The notes under the pieces are model-generated. The model did not search any database and was not told the origin of the DNA. It saw only the letters and a list, made by a program, of their open reading frames with translations. Positions 6,379 through 14,669 of a DNA stretch of 22,449 nucleotides are shown piece by piece; positions within the stretch are counted from its first letter, which is position 1, and every line of letters begins with the position of its first letter. Both the position numbers and the translations under genes were made by a program. Origin of the DNA: an uncultured Lachnospiraceae bacterium (lineage in GTDB: Bacteria; Bacillota; Clostridia; Lachnospirales; Lachnospiraceae); NCBI GenBank assembly GCA_910585995.1, contig CAJUGG010000103.1, positions 1-22,449 of the forward strand, written 5' to 3'.

Positions 6379-7383
6379 ATGAAAAATATATTTGAATTGG
6401 AACATGTATCCAAACAATTTAAAAACGATGGCAGGGAATGTTGGGCCTTAAGAGACATCAGCCTATCGATCCAGGAAGGCGAGATCTTTGGGATCATTGG
6501 GATGAGTGGTGCCGGCAAATCCACTCTGGTGCGTACACTGAATCGTCTAGAAGAAGTGTCGAAAGGGACAGTAAAGTTTTGCGGCAAAGATCTGTCAGAT
6601 CTTGCCCCAAGAGAACTGCGCAAAGTAAGGCACTCTATTTCCATGATATTTCAAAGCTTTAATTTGTTACAGCAGCGAACGGTGATACAGAATGTGGAAC
6701 AACCACTTTGTATTGCCGGCGTATCAAAGAGTGAGCGCAAAAGGACTGCACGCAAGATGCTTGAGATTGTGGATCTTTCGGATAAAGAAAATATCTATCC
6801 TACTCGATTATCCGGCGGACAAAGACAGAGGGTGGCAATTGCAAGGGCATTAGCTTCCAATCCTAAAGTACTCCTCTGTGACGAGGCCACAAGCGCGCTG
6901 GATCCTAAGATTACAGGTGAGATTCTGGATCTTTTGAAAAAAATCAATCAAGAACAAAAATTGACCATTGTGATTATTACCCATGAGATGGCTGTAGTGG
7001 AAAAGATCTGCGACCGGGTGGCGATCATTGATCATGGACATCTTGCAGAGATAGGAGAAGTAAAAGAAGTATTTCGTTCTCCAAAATCCAAAGCTGCTAA
7101 AAAATTGGTGTTTCCTGGCAATCCGTTCGATCCTTCTAGGCCAAACAAAAAATTGATCCGAATTGTTTTTGACGGCTTGGCAGCAAGCGAACCCTTTATT
7201 GCCAATCTGGTAGAGACAACAGGAAAAAAGGTCAACATTCTCAGTGCGAACACAAAAAGCGTAGGAGGGATTGGATATGGACAGATGATATTGGAATTGC
7301 CGGAACTAGAAGAAGAGCAGCATATAATTGTGGATTATTTCTCCCAAAGCGGACTTTCTATATCGGAGGTGAGAAAAGAATGA
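6379..7383 (+). CDS. metN: Methionine ABC transporter, ATP-binding protein
   Basis: This ATPase subunit powers D/L-methionine import by the MetNIQ system at the inner face of the membrane. The 334-residue product shows Walker A GMSGAGKST (41-49), Q-loop Q92, signature LSGGQ (144-148), Walker B VLLCDEATSALD (164-175) and switch His202. The C-terminal 80 or so residues form a NIL-type domain, which in MetN proteins binds methionine and inhibits transport when the cell is replete. I chose ATG 6379 because AAGGAG at 6365-6370 is well placed; an in-frame TTG at 6373 is too close to that site. The stop overlaps the metI start (ATGA). Confidence 0.93.
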   Translation: MKNIFELEHVSKQFKNDGRECWALRDISLSIQEGEIFGIIGMSGAGKSTLVRTLNRLEEVSKGTVKFCGKDLSDLAPRELRKVRHSISMIFQSFNLLQQRTVIQNVEQPLCIAGVSKSERKRTARKMLEIVDLSDKENIYPTRLSGGQRQRVAIARALASNPKVLLCDEATSALDPKITGEILDLLKKINQEQKLTIVIITHEMAVVEKICDRVAIIDHGHLAEIGEVKEVFRSPKSKAAKKLVFPGNPFDPSRPNKKLIRIVFDGLAASEPFIANLVETTGKKVNILSANTKSVGGIGYGQMILELPELEEEQHIIVDYFSQSGLSISEVRKE

Positions 7384-8033
7384 GCACATATATCATAAAA
7401 GCTATACAAAAGGGCGTTTTAGAAACTTTAGAGATGACTATTATTTCTTCCATAATAGCATATGTAATTGGACTGCCTGTGGGTGTGCTCCTTTATGTGA
7501 CATGGAAAGGGAGGATACTTGAGAACCGTTTTGTGAATATAATAATAGGAGCTGTTATTAATATTTTGAGATCTTTGCCGTTTTTGATTCTTTTAGTATT
7601 GTTGATCCCATTTACCAGATGGGTTACAGGTTCTTCTATAGGGACGCTGGCTTCCGTAGTTCCTCTGACTGTGGGAACGATCCCCATTGTGGCAAGGATG
7701 GTTGAGTCTTCCTTGTGTGAAGTACAGCCAGGGATTATCGAGGCTGCAACCTCCATGGGAGCGTCTCCTTTGTATACAATCTTGCATTTTATATTGCCTG
7801 AGGCAACACCGTCGCTTCTTCAGGGCGGGGCAATTAATATGGCCACAGTACTTGGCTATTCTGCTATGGCAGGTGTAATCGGCGGAGGAGGACTGGGCGC
7901 GATTGCGTTGCAGTATGGGTATTATCGTTATCAGAAGGATGTCCTTTGGACAGCAGTAGCACTTTTGATACTTATGGTTATGGTGATTCAAGAAGCAGGA
8001 GAGCACATCGCGAAAAAAAATAGAAAATCTTAA
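7380..8033 (+). CDS. metI: Methionine ABC transporter, permease
   Basis: This 217-residue integral membrane protein should form the homodimeric channel of the MetNIQ importer. Five hydrophobic segments can be seen, at about residues 17-40, 52-78, 85-105, 145-175 and 188-205. The EAA loop that docks onto the ATPase lies at about 121-140 (EAATSMGASPLYTILHFILP). The start overlaps the metN stop by four bases, so the two are translationally coupled, and metQ follows after 21 bases. Family, size and position agree. Confidence 0.93.
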   Translation: MSTYIIKAIQKGVLETLEMTIISSIIAYVIGLPVGVLLYVTWKGRILENRFVNIIIGAVINILRSLPFLILLVLLIPFTRWVTGSSIGTLASVVPLTVGTIPIVARMVESSLCEVQPGIIEAATSMGASPLYTILHFILPEATPSLLQGGAINMATVLGYSAMAGVIGGGGLGAIALQYGYYRYQKDVLWTAVALLILMVMVIQEAGEHIAKKNRKS

Positions 8034-8054
8034 TGATAAAAAGGAGAGCATATT

Positions 8055-8933
8055 ATGAAAAAGAAAATTTTATCTATTTTACTAACATCCGTACTTATCG
8101 TATCTTTAGCAGGCTGCAAAGCAAAAGAAGATGTGAATGTGGCATCTAATGGAAACAGAGAACAGATGTCAGAAGAGAGTGAGGAAAGTACAGAAAACAC
8201 AGTGCTTAGAGTGGGTGCCAATATCACCCCACATTCGGAGATCTTAGAGGAGGCAAAACCATTGCTTGCAGAGAAAGGCATTACGCTCGAAGTTGTACAG
8301 CTGGAAGATTCCATCACCCCCAATACTGGAGTGATAGAAGGCAGCTTAGATGCAAACTATTTTCAGCATCTTCCATATCTGGAGCAATTTAACAAGGAAA
8401 ACGGGTCGGATCTAGTATCAATAGGTGCGATTCACTATGAACCATTTGGCATCTATGCCGGAAGGACGTCATCTTTAGAGGATCTTTCAGATGGTGCTTT
8501 GGTAGCGGTTCCTAACAATGTGACCAATGAGGCGAGAGCACTGCTTTTGCTGGCACAAGAAGGAATATTAACTTTGAATGAGAGCGCAGGGATTAATGCA
8601 ACAGTGGAAGATATCACAGACAATCCCCTAAATCTCCAGTTTAAAGAGCTTGCACCAGAACAGTTGGTGGCGGCGCTTCCAGATGTGGATATTGCAGTCA
8701 TCAATGGAAATTATGCCATTGAGGGAGGACTGCATGTTAGCCAGGCGCTGGCTGTTGAGGCGAATGATGGACTAGCTGCTACGGCTTATGGGAACATTAT
8801 AGCGACCTCTCCTGATAAGGCAGACGATCCGGCACTAAAGACATTCGTTGAGGTGCTTCAGGGTCCAGAGACCAAGGGTTTTATAGAGGGAAAATATGAT
8901 GGGGCAGTTGTCCCGTTAAATGGGGAGAATTAG
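8055..8933 (+). CDS. metQ: Methionine-binding lipoprotein (NlpA family)
   Basis: This 292-residue protein should capture methionine outside the membrane and hand it to MetI. It begins with a lipoprotein signal peptide whose lipobox is LAGC, so Cys21 would be lipidated. A Ser/Glu-rich linker (about 30-48) acts as a spacer. The solute-binding domain has the NlpA landmarks TPHSEIL, SLDANYFQHLPYLEQ, the PNNVTNEARALLLL block and the VINGNYA segment. AAGGAG precedes the ATG. Related proteins can bind other substrates, but a full MetNIQ set makes methionine or a close derivative the best guess. Confidence 0.92.
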   Translation: MKKKILSILLTSVLIVSLAGCKAKEDVNVASNGNREQMSEESEESTENTVLRVGANITPHSEILEEAKPLLAEKGITLEVVQLEDSITPNTGVIEGSLDANYFQHLPYLEQFNKENGSDLVSIGAIHYEPFGIYAGRTSSLEDLSDGALVAVPNNVTNEARALLLLAQEGILTLNESAGINATVEDITDNPLNLQFKELAPEQLVAALPDVDIAVINGNYAIEGGLHVSQALAVEANDGLAATAYGNIIATSPDKADDPALKTFVEVLQGPETKGFIEGKYDGAVVPLNGEN

Positions 8934-8934
8934 T

Positions 8935-10107
8935 ATGGTTGGCTTTGATTATTACAATCCGGCAAAGATTGTATTTGGGGAGGGCAGTGAAAACAAATTG
9001 ACAGAACTGCTGCGAGGATACAAGGTAAAATCAATTTTGCTGGTATACAGCGGCGATTTTATTAAGAAATTAGGAATTTATGATGTGGTAAAAAAAGCAG
9101 TTGCCACTCTTGGAATTAATTATTCTGAAAATGGAGAAGTTGTGGCAAATCCAGGGATTGATCTGGTAAGAAAGCTGGTGAAGCAGGGAAAAGAGGATCA
9201 TGTGGATTTTGTATTGGCTGTTGGCGGCGGTAGTTCCATTGATACAGCTAAAGCAGTGGCGATGGGAATCCCTTATGACAAGGATGTCTGGGATTTTTTC
9301 GACAAGGGTCTCTCTCCCCAGCAAGTATTACCAATCGGTGTCATTGTAACCACGGCTTCTAGCGGCTCTGAGACCTCAAATGCAGCAATCTTATCCAACG
9401 GGAAGTGGAAGCTGGGATTTGAAGATGACCGGATCATACCAAGGTTTGCGATTATGAATCCGCGGTATACGATGAATCTGCCAGCGTATCAGACAGCTGT
9501 TGGTATCGCTGATGTATATGCACATCTGCTGGAACGATATTTTTCCGATGAGAAGAACTCCGATGTGACAGACTATCTGATTGAAGGGGCCATCCGGGCA
9601 CTGCTTTTAAATGCAGACCGACTGCTGATGAATCCAAAAGATATCAATGCCAGAGCAGAACTGCAGTGGCTTGCAAGTGTGGCACATAATAATTTCCTGG
9701 ATGCGGGAAGAAGCGCGGACTGGGGGGCACACAGGATGGAACATGAGCTGTCGGCTCAGTACCAGATCGCACACGGAGAAGGGATGGCAGTCGTATTCGT
9801 TGCATGGACGAAATACATAGCAGAGAAAAAACCTTGGAGACTGGCACTTCTTGCGAGCAGGGTATATGGGGCAGACGCATATGACTACGATGAGCAAGAA
9901 AGGGCGTATCTGCTTTCGGAAAAACTAGAACAGTTTTTTAAGAAACTGGGGTTAAAAACCACATTAACAGAACTTGGAATTGATGAAACGGATTTTGAGA
10001 TTATGGCAAAACGCGCAACAAGAAATGGCAAAGTTGGTCATTATGTGCTTTTGGATGCACAGGATATACAGGATATTTTCCAATTGGCAATAGGCACAAG
10101 AGATTAA
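8935..10107 (+). CDS. Iron-containing alcohol dehydrogenase (BDH/YqhD-like)
   Basis: This 390-residue enzyme belongs to the group III, metal-dependent alcohol dehydrogenases. It has the nucleotide-binding GGGSSID motif (97-103), TTASSGSE (139-146), and the metal ligands Asp193 and His197 (ADVYAH), His266 (DWGAHRMEHE) and His280 (AHGEGM). Such enzymes reduce aldehydes to alcohols with NAD(P)H. The start is ATG 8935 with GGGGAG at 8922-8927, one base after the metQ stop; the in-frame ATG 8920 overlaps that site. Tight linkage suggests a role in sulfur amino acid metabolism, for example reduction of an aldehyde derived from 2-oxobutyrate or methionine. That substrate is a guess. Confidence 0.88.
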   Translation: MVGFDYYNPAKIVFGEGSENKLTELLRGYKVKSILLVYSGDFIKKLGIYDVVKKAVATLGINYSENGEVVANPGIDLVRKLVKQGKEDHVDFVLAVGGGSSIDTAKAVAMGIPYDKDVWDFFDKGLSPQQVLPIGVIVTTASSGSETSNAAILSNGKWKLGFEDDRIIPRFAIMNPRYTMNLPAYQTAVGIADVYAHLLERYFSDEKNSDVTDYLIEGAIRALLLNADRLLMNPKDINARAELQWLASVAHNNFLDAGRSADWGAHRMEHELSAQYQIAHGEGMAVVFVAWTKYIAEKKPWRLALLASRVYGADAYDYDEQERAYLLSEKLEQFFKKLGLKTTLTELGIDETDFEIMAKRATRNGKVGHYVLLDAQDIQDIFQLAIGTRD

Positions 10108-10133
10108 AATGGTATAGAAAAGGAGATAAGAAA

Positions 10134-10691
10134 ATGGCTAGAATCAAATTGGTAGAACAAAAAGAAGCAACCAAAGCAGAGCGAGTGCGTTATGATGAAC
10201 TGGCAGAAAGAAACGCTGTTACTAATATGAAGAAAGGGCTTTTAAATGATGCGGCGACATACGATGCTTATATGGCATGGTATACCTCATGGAATCGTTT
10301 AGTAGAAGTCATAGGCGAGAAGGATGCAATCCTTTATGCCCATGCGATCTCTACTACAAATTCTTGCCAGTTGTGCTCTTTGTTTTTTATCAGTGATGTA
10401 AAAGGACTGGGACTAGATCCTGAGAATCTGGAGTATGATGAGAAGGAAGCGGTGTTGGTTGAGCTAGGACAGGCAATAGTAACAGACCCGACTTCTGTGT
10501 CAGATGAACTTTTTGAGCGGCTTAAGACATTCTTCCAGGATAAGGAAATTGTGGTTATTGTGGGCTTTGCAGGTCAGATGATTGCGACGAATAACTTCAA
10601 TTCTGTTCTTCAGATTGATGTGGACAAACGCCTTCTTCCGCTCATTAACGAATTTAAGCCGGCAACCTGGAGAGATAATCTGAAAAAATAA
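10134..10691 (+). CDS. AhpD-like / carboxymuconolactone decarboxylase fold protein
   Basis: A 185-residue soluble protein, probably all-helical. It resembles the AhpD-like superfamily: a CxxC pair (Cys78-X2-Cys81, in TTNSCQLCSLFF) follows a helix containing Glu62 and His70. Classical AhpD proteins have CxxCxxxH, with the His taking part in thiol chemistry; here that position is Phe85. It could be a thiol-disulfide or peroxide-linked redox protein, or an enzyme of unknown substrate. It has a good AAGGAG site and is the last gene of the sulfur operon, 26 bases after the dehydrogenase. The family assignment is moderate and the function is not known. Confidence 0.6.
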   Translation: MARIKLVEQKEATKAERVRYDELAERNAVTNMKKGLLNDAATYDAYMAWYTSWNRLVEVIGEKDAILYAHAISTTNSCQLCSLFFISDVKGLGLDPENLEYDEKEAVLVELGQAIVTDPTSVSDELFERLKTFFQDKEIVVIVGFAGQMIATNNFNSVLQIDVDKRLLPLINEFKPATWRDNLKK

Positions 10692-10763
10692 GGATAGTTC
10701 TGTCCAGAGCCGCCTGTAAGAGATAACAGATGATATACAGGAGGCTCTGGATAGGCCTTTTTT
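10690..10763 (+). terminator. Bidirectional terminator between convergent units
   Basis: CCAGAGCC (10704-10711) pairs with GGCTCTGG (10743-10750), and CCTGTA (10713-10718) with TACAGG (10736-10741). Six Ts follow on the plus strand (10758-10763), and an A-run on the other side (10683-10692) gives Ts for the minus strand. It can end both the sulfur operon and the converging cyclophilin gene. Confidence 0.75.
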
Positions 10764-11285
10764 CTATAGTTTCTCAGGTTCTTTATACTCCACTCCAAAA
10801 GTCTCTGCCGTCACCTTTTTCATCCTCTGCGGCTCAATCGGCCTGTCCGAATAATCCGTATCTACCTGTGCAATCCGATTCACCACATCCATGCCCTCTG
10901 TCACTTTCCCAAACGCAGCATACGCTCCATCCAGATGTGGAGACACCTTATGCATGATAAAAAACTGACTCCCCGCACTGTCCGGCATCATCGAGCGCGC
11001 CATCGAAAGCACACCCTTTGTATGTTTCAGATCATTTTGAAATCCATTCTGCGTAAACTCTCCTTTGATAGAATACCCCGGATCTCCCATTCCATTGCCA
11101 TTAGGACACCCGCCCTGGATCATAAATCCTTCAATCACCCGATGAAAGATCAGTCCATCATAAAACCCCTTTTTCACCAGACTTAGAAAATTATTGACCG
11201 TATTCGGTGCGATCTCCGGATACAACTCGGCTTTGATGATACCGCCATCTTCCATCTCAAATGTAACCACTGGATTCTGTGCCAT
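10764..11285 (-). CDS. Cyclophilin-type peptidyl-prolyl cis-trans isomerase
   Basis: This is the only minus-strand gene of the window. The 173-residue product is a single cyclophilin domain that catalyses proline isomerisation during protein folding. It has FHRVI (47-51, catalytic Arg49), FMIQGG (54-59), GSQFFI (105-110) and LDGAYAAFGKV (118-128). The tryptophan found before LDG in many cyclophilins is replaced by His117, as in many bacterial members. There is no signal peptide, so it is cytoplasmic. AAAGGAG lies upstream of its ATG. It is a PpiB-like protein, but the symbol is not assigned because several paralogues are usual. Confidence 0.93.
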   Translation of the reverse strand: MAQNPVVTFEMEDGGIIKAELYPEIAPNTVNNFLSLVKKGFYDGLIFHRVIEGFMIQGGCPNGNGMGDPGYSIKGEFTQNGFQNDLKHTKGVLSMARSMMPDSAGSQFFIMHKVSPHLDGAYAAFGKVTEGMDVVNRIAQVDTDYSDRPIEPQRMKKVTAETFGVEYKEPEKL

Positions 11286-11375
11286 GTTTATTTGTTCTCC
11301 TTTATTTTGAAATTTTAATATGAGTTTATTTTAATAGATAATAAGGTATTCGTAAAGAGAAAATTTGAATGGTGG

Positions 11376-11406
11376 TTGACACCGCTATCTTATTAGAAGT
11401 AAGATA
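11376..11406 (+). promoter_or_regulatory. Promoter with embedded inverted repeat before the acetyltransferase
   Basis: TTGACA (11376-11381) and TAAGAT (11400-11405) are 18 bases apart. TATCTTA (11386-11392) and TAAGATA (11400-11406) form a 7-base inverted repeat across the spacer and -10 box, a possible operator. The predicted start point falls at about the ATG 11412. Confidence 0.55.
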
Positions 11407-11411
11407 ATCAA

Positions 11412-11987
11412 ATGAGTATACAAGAATTAGACCCCGCATTTGTCAAAAGGGATGCCGCTCGCAAAGCAGGACTTCCAGTGGAGATTGCAAGGACAAAGCG
11501 TCTGTTGATCCGAGAGACCATTTTAGAAGATGTGCCAAAGCTCTATCAGCTCTGGCAGGAACCGTCTGTGAAAAGATACGTACAGCCTATGCAGCCAACA
11601 CTAGAAGAGGAGATTGCCTATATGGCTGCTTATATCCGCCATGCCTATGCATTTTATGATTTTGGGCTATGGACGGTACTGGAAGAGGACAGTGGCCAGG
11701 TAGTAGGCCGGATCGGTCTGTCTGTGTCAGAGCATCTGAAGGAGGCAGTGGAACTGGGGTATCTGATCGGCACAGCATATCAGAGAAAGGGCTATGCTAA
11801 AGAAGCCGGACAAGCTGTGCTTCACTACGCCAAAGAAGTGCTGGATCTTTCAGAGATGCACCTGCTGTCTGATCCGGAGAATATCGCTTCCTGCAAAACG
11901 GCGGCTGCCATAGGCTTTACAGAATGTGAAGAGATATACATACAGCATAGGAAAATCACACATATGATATGGGAGGGGAACAAGTGA
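11412..11987 (+). CDS. GNAT family N-acetyltransferase (RimJ/RimL-like)
   Basis: The 191-residue product has a GNAT fold from about residue 26: TKRLLIRETILEDVPKLYQL, then a strand (LGYLIG) leading into the acetyl-CoA pyrophosphate motif QRKGYA (124-129), and a C-terminal NIASCKTAAAIGF segment. Such enzymes acetylate protein N-termini, amines or antibiotics; the substrate cannot be told. No ribosome binding site is visible before ATG 11412, and the promoter would place the transcript start at this codon, so a leaderless mRNA is possible. The first 25 residues precede the domain. The stop overlaps the next gene by four bases. Confidence 0.82.
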   Translation: MSIQELDPAFVKRDAARKAGLPVEIARTKRLLIRETILEDVPKLYQLWQEPSVKRYVQPMQPTLEEEIAYMAAYIRHAYAFYDFGLWTVLEEDSGQVVGRIGLSVSEHLKEAVELGYLIGTAYQRKGYAKEAGQAVLHYAKEVLDLSEMHLLSDPENIASCKTAAAIGFTECEEIYIQHRKITHMIWEGNK

Positions 11988-12904
11988 AACAACATTTACA
12001 AAATATATGGGTAGTAGCCTTGCTTGCCAATGTATGCTGCGCCCTGTGGGGCAGCGCTTTTCCGTGTGTAAAGACTGGCTATGAATGGCTGGATATCCAT
12101 AGCGTCTGTGACCAGATCCTGTTTGCAGGGATTCGTTTTACCTTGGCAGGCATACAGCTTTTTGTCCTCTATGGACTGATCAACCATAAGATCTGCCGTA
12201 TAGAAAAAGCAATATTTCCCAAAGTGCTCAGACTGGGTATCGTACAGACTTTTGTACAATACCTCTTCTTTTATATAGGCGTGTCCCATGTCACTGGAGT
12301 GAAAGGCTCCATTATCAATTCTGCCAATTCTTTTTTTATGATAATATTGGCGCATTTTCTGGTAAAAGGAGAACGGCTGAACCTTAAAAAAATCATCGGA
12401 TGCCTGTTAGGCGTTGCTGGAGTGATCGCTGTCAACGTAGGCGGAGATTTTAGCGGCGGTATGACTCTGACAGGGGAAGGTTTTATCCTGTGTGCCAGCC
12501 TGGCCTATGCGATGGCGTCCATACTGGCCAAAGGGCTGAGCCAGGGACAGGATCCCATGGTCATTACCTGCTACAATTTTCTCCTGGGCGGGAGCCTTCT
12601 TTTGCTGGCTGGTATCCTGATGGGAGGCCGTATCCCGTCTTTTACTGGAAAAAGTCTGCTGTTGCTGTTCTATATGGGGATGATCTCAGCAGGAGCTTTC
12701 AGCATCTGGACCCTTTTGTTAAAATATAATCAAGTCGGAAAAGTGGCGATTTTTGGATTTATGATTCCCGTGTACGGCTGCCTCTTTTCGGGGCTGTTTT
12801 TGCAGGAGACCTTGTTAAAAGCGGGCAATCTGGCGGCACTTTTACTGGTGTGCAGCGGCATCATCATCGTGAACTATACACCGAAAAAACGCGGGGATTC
12901 TTGA
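11984..12904 (+). CDS. DMT superfamily transporter (EamA domains)
   Basis: This 306-residue protein is a drug/metabolite transporter with about ten transmembrane segments in two EamA repeats (about 5-140 and 150-300). Landmarks are ALWGSAFPCVK in the first helix, VTGVKGSIINSANSFFM in the first repeat, and LGVAGVIAVN. These proteins export amino acids or other metabolites; the substrate is unknown. The start is GTG 11984, since GGAGGGG at 11972-11978 serves it and the upstream ATG 11969 lies partly in that site. The GTGA overlap with the acetyltransferase stop implies translational coupling, so the two may act together. Confidence 0.85.
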   Translation: MKQHLQNIWVVALLANVCCALWGSAFPCVKTGYEWLDIHSVCDQILFAGIRFTLAGIQLFVLYGLINHKICRIEKAIFPKVLRLGIVQTFVQYLFFYIGVSHVTGVKGSIINSANSFFMIILAHFLVKGERLNLKKIIGCLLGVAGVIAVNVGGDFSGGMTLTGEGFILCASLAYAMASILAKGLSQGQDPMVITCYNFLLGGSLLLLAGILMGGRIPSFTGKSLLLLFYMGMISAGAFSIWTLLLKYNQVGKVAIFGFMIPVYGCLFSGLFLQETLLKAGNLAALLLVCSGIIIVNYTPKKRGDS

Positions 12905-12928
12905 AATTTTGTAAATACATGCTATAAT
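12901..12928 (+). promoter_or_regulatory. Extended -10 promoter of the ecf operon
   Basis: TTGAAA (12901-12906), 16 bases, then TGC-TATAAT with the -10 at 12923-12928. The -35 box overlaps the stop codon of the DMT gene. Transcription would begin near 12935, leaving a leader of roughly 45 bases. Confidence 0.75.
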
Positions 12929-12978
12929 CTGTTTGATGCAGCAGGAAAAATGATCTGCGCAAGGATAAGGAGAAGACT

Positions 12979-13833
12979 ATGATACGGGCAGAAAAGCTCA
13001 CATTTGATTATGAACGACTGGATGAAGAAGGGCGTGTGGAGTCCAAAAAAAGAGCAGTTGACCATGTGGACCTGAAGATTGCATCCGGAGAATTTATCGC
13101 TATCTTAGGACACAATGGCTCCGGAAAGTCCACCTTGGCAAAACATATCAATGCCATCCTTACCCCCACAGAAGGCACCTTATGGGTGGATGGGATGGAT
13201 ACCAAAGACGAGGAAAAACTGTGGAATATCCGCCAGGATGCGGGGATGGTATTTCAGAATCCCGATAACCAGATCATTGGTACGGTGGTGGAAGAAGATG
13301 TGGGATTTGGCCCGGAGAATCTGGGAGTGCCCACTGACGAGATCTGGGAGCGTGTGGAGGAGAGCCTAAAAGCTGTGGGGATGCTGAAGTATCGGCACCA
13401 TTCTCCTAATCGTCTCTCCGGCGGTCAGAAGCAGCGTGTGGCGATTGCAGGCGTGATGGCCATGCATCCTAAGTGCATTGTCTTAGACGAGCCTACGGCC
13501 ATGTTAGATCCCAACGGACGCAAAAGCGTGATACAGACTGCACAAAAACTAAACCGCGAAGAAGGCATCACGATTCTTCTGATTACCCATTATATGGAAG
13601 AAGTGGTGGAGGCAGACCATGTACTGGTGATGGATGATGGAAAAGTGGTGATGCAGGGAACGCCAAGAGAGATCTTTTCTCAGGTGGAAGAGTTAAAAAG
13701 ACTTCGCCTGGATGTACCCCAGGCGACCTTATTGGCCTGGGAGCTGAAAAAGAAAGGTTTGCCGCTTCAAGACGGGATCTTAAGTATGGAAGAACTGGTG
13801 GATGAATTATGTCTATTAAAGCAAAAAATGTAA
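12979..13833 (+). CDS. ecfA1: ECF transporter ATPase EcfA1
   Basis: One of the two ATPases of the energy-coupling factor module, which drives uptake of vitamins and related micronutrients through interchangeable S components. The 284-residue product shows Walker A GHNGSGKST (44-52), Q93 in VFQNPDNQI, signature LSGGQ (146-150), Walker B CIVLDEPTAMLD (166-177) and His204. The NPDNQ variant of the Q-loop region is typical of EcfA1. AAGGAG precedes the ATG. It overlaps ecfA2 by 25 bases. No S component gene lies in the window, so this is a shared (group II) module. Confidence 0.93.
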   Translation: MIRAEKLTFDYERLDEEGRVESKKRAVDHVDLKIASGEFIAILGHNGSGKSTLAKHINAILTPTEGTLWVDGMDTKDEEKLWNIRQDAGMVFQNPDNQIIGTVVEEDVGFGPENLGVPTDEIWERVEESLKAVGMLKYRHHSPNRLSGGQKQRVAIAGVMAMHPKCIVLDEPTAMLDPNGRKSVIQTAQKLNREEGITILLITHYMEEVVEADHVLVMDDGKVVMQGTPREIFSQVEELKRLRLDVPQATLLAWELKKKGLPLQDGILSMEELVDELCLLKQKM

Positions 13834-14660
13834 ATTATGTATATGCAGAAGGAACTGCCTATGAGATTCACGCACTAAAAGATATCAATCTGGAGATTCC
13901 TGACGGACAGTTTGTGGGGCTGATCGGTCATACCGGTTCCGGGAAATCCACGCTCGTACAACATCTGAACGGACTGGTCAAAGCCACCAGCGGGCGGATC
14001 TATTTTAATGGAAGGGATATCTATGGAGAGAATTTTTCCATGAAGGAGCTGCGCAGCAAGGTGGGGCTTGTGTTCCAGTATCCGGAACATCAGTTGTTTG
14101 AGACGGATGTGCTGACAGATGTGTGCTTTGGGCCGAAGAATCTGGGATTTTCCAAAGAAGAGGCGCAGAAAAAGGCAAAAGAAGCGCTGCGTATGGTGGG
14201 GATGGGAGAGGAGTATGACAGCCGTTCTCCATTTGAACTCTCAGGGGGCCAGAAGCGCCGTGTAGCCATCGCAGGCGTGCTTGCTATGAATCCTGACGTA
14301 CTGATCTTAGACGAGCCTACAGCGGGCTTAGACCCCAAGGGTAGAGATGAGATCTTAGACCAGATTGAGAGACTCCAAAAGGAGCGGGGGATTACAGTGG
14401 TGTTGGTGTCTCATAGCATGGAAGATGTAGCGCGGTATGTAGACCGGATCATTGTGATGAATCATGGAGAAGTACGTTTTGATGGTACGCCCAAAGAGGT
14501 GTTCCGGCATTATGAAGAGTTGGAAGAGATCGGGCTTGCAGCTCCGCAGATGACCTATGTGATGCAGATGCTGAAGAAAAAGGGTGCCGATGTGGATACG
14601 GATGCAACAACCGTAGAAGAAGCGGCCGTGACCATAGAGAACTGGCTGAAAGGACGGTAA
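13809..14660 (+). CDS. ecfA2: ECF transporter ATPase EcfA2
   Basis: The partner ATPase of EcfA1; the pair binds the coupling helices of EcfT. The 283-residue product has Walker A GHTGSGKST (40-48), Q90 in VFQYPEHQLF, signature LSGGQ (144-148), Walker B VLILDEPTAGLD (164-175) and His202. The YPEHQLF segment is characteristic of EcfA2. It begins inside the end of ecfA1 in another frame, which implies translational coupling, and precedes ecfT by nine bases. Confidence 0.93.
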   Translation: MSIKAKNVNYVYAEGTAYEIHALKDINLEIPDGQFVGLIGHTGSGKSTLVQHLNGLVKATSGRIYFNGRDIYGENFSMKELRSKVGLVFQYPEHQLFETDVLTDVCFGPKNLGFSKEEAQKKAKEALRMVGMGEEYDSRSPFELSGGQKRRVAIAGVLAMNPDVLILDEPTAGLDPKGRDEILDQIERLQKERGITVVLVSHSMEDVARYVDRIIVMNHGEVRFDGTPKEVFRHYEELEEIGLAAPQMTYVMQMLKKKGADVDTDATTVEEAAVTIENWLKGR

Positions 14661-14669
14661 AGGAAACAT

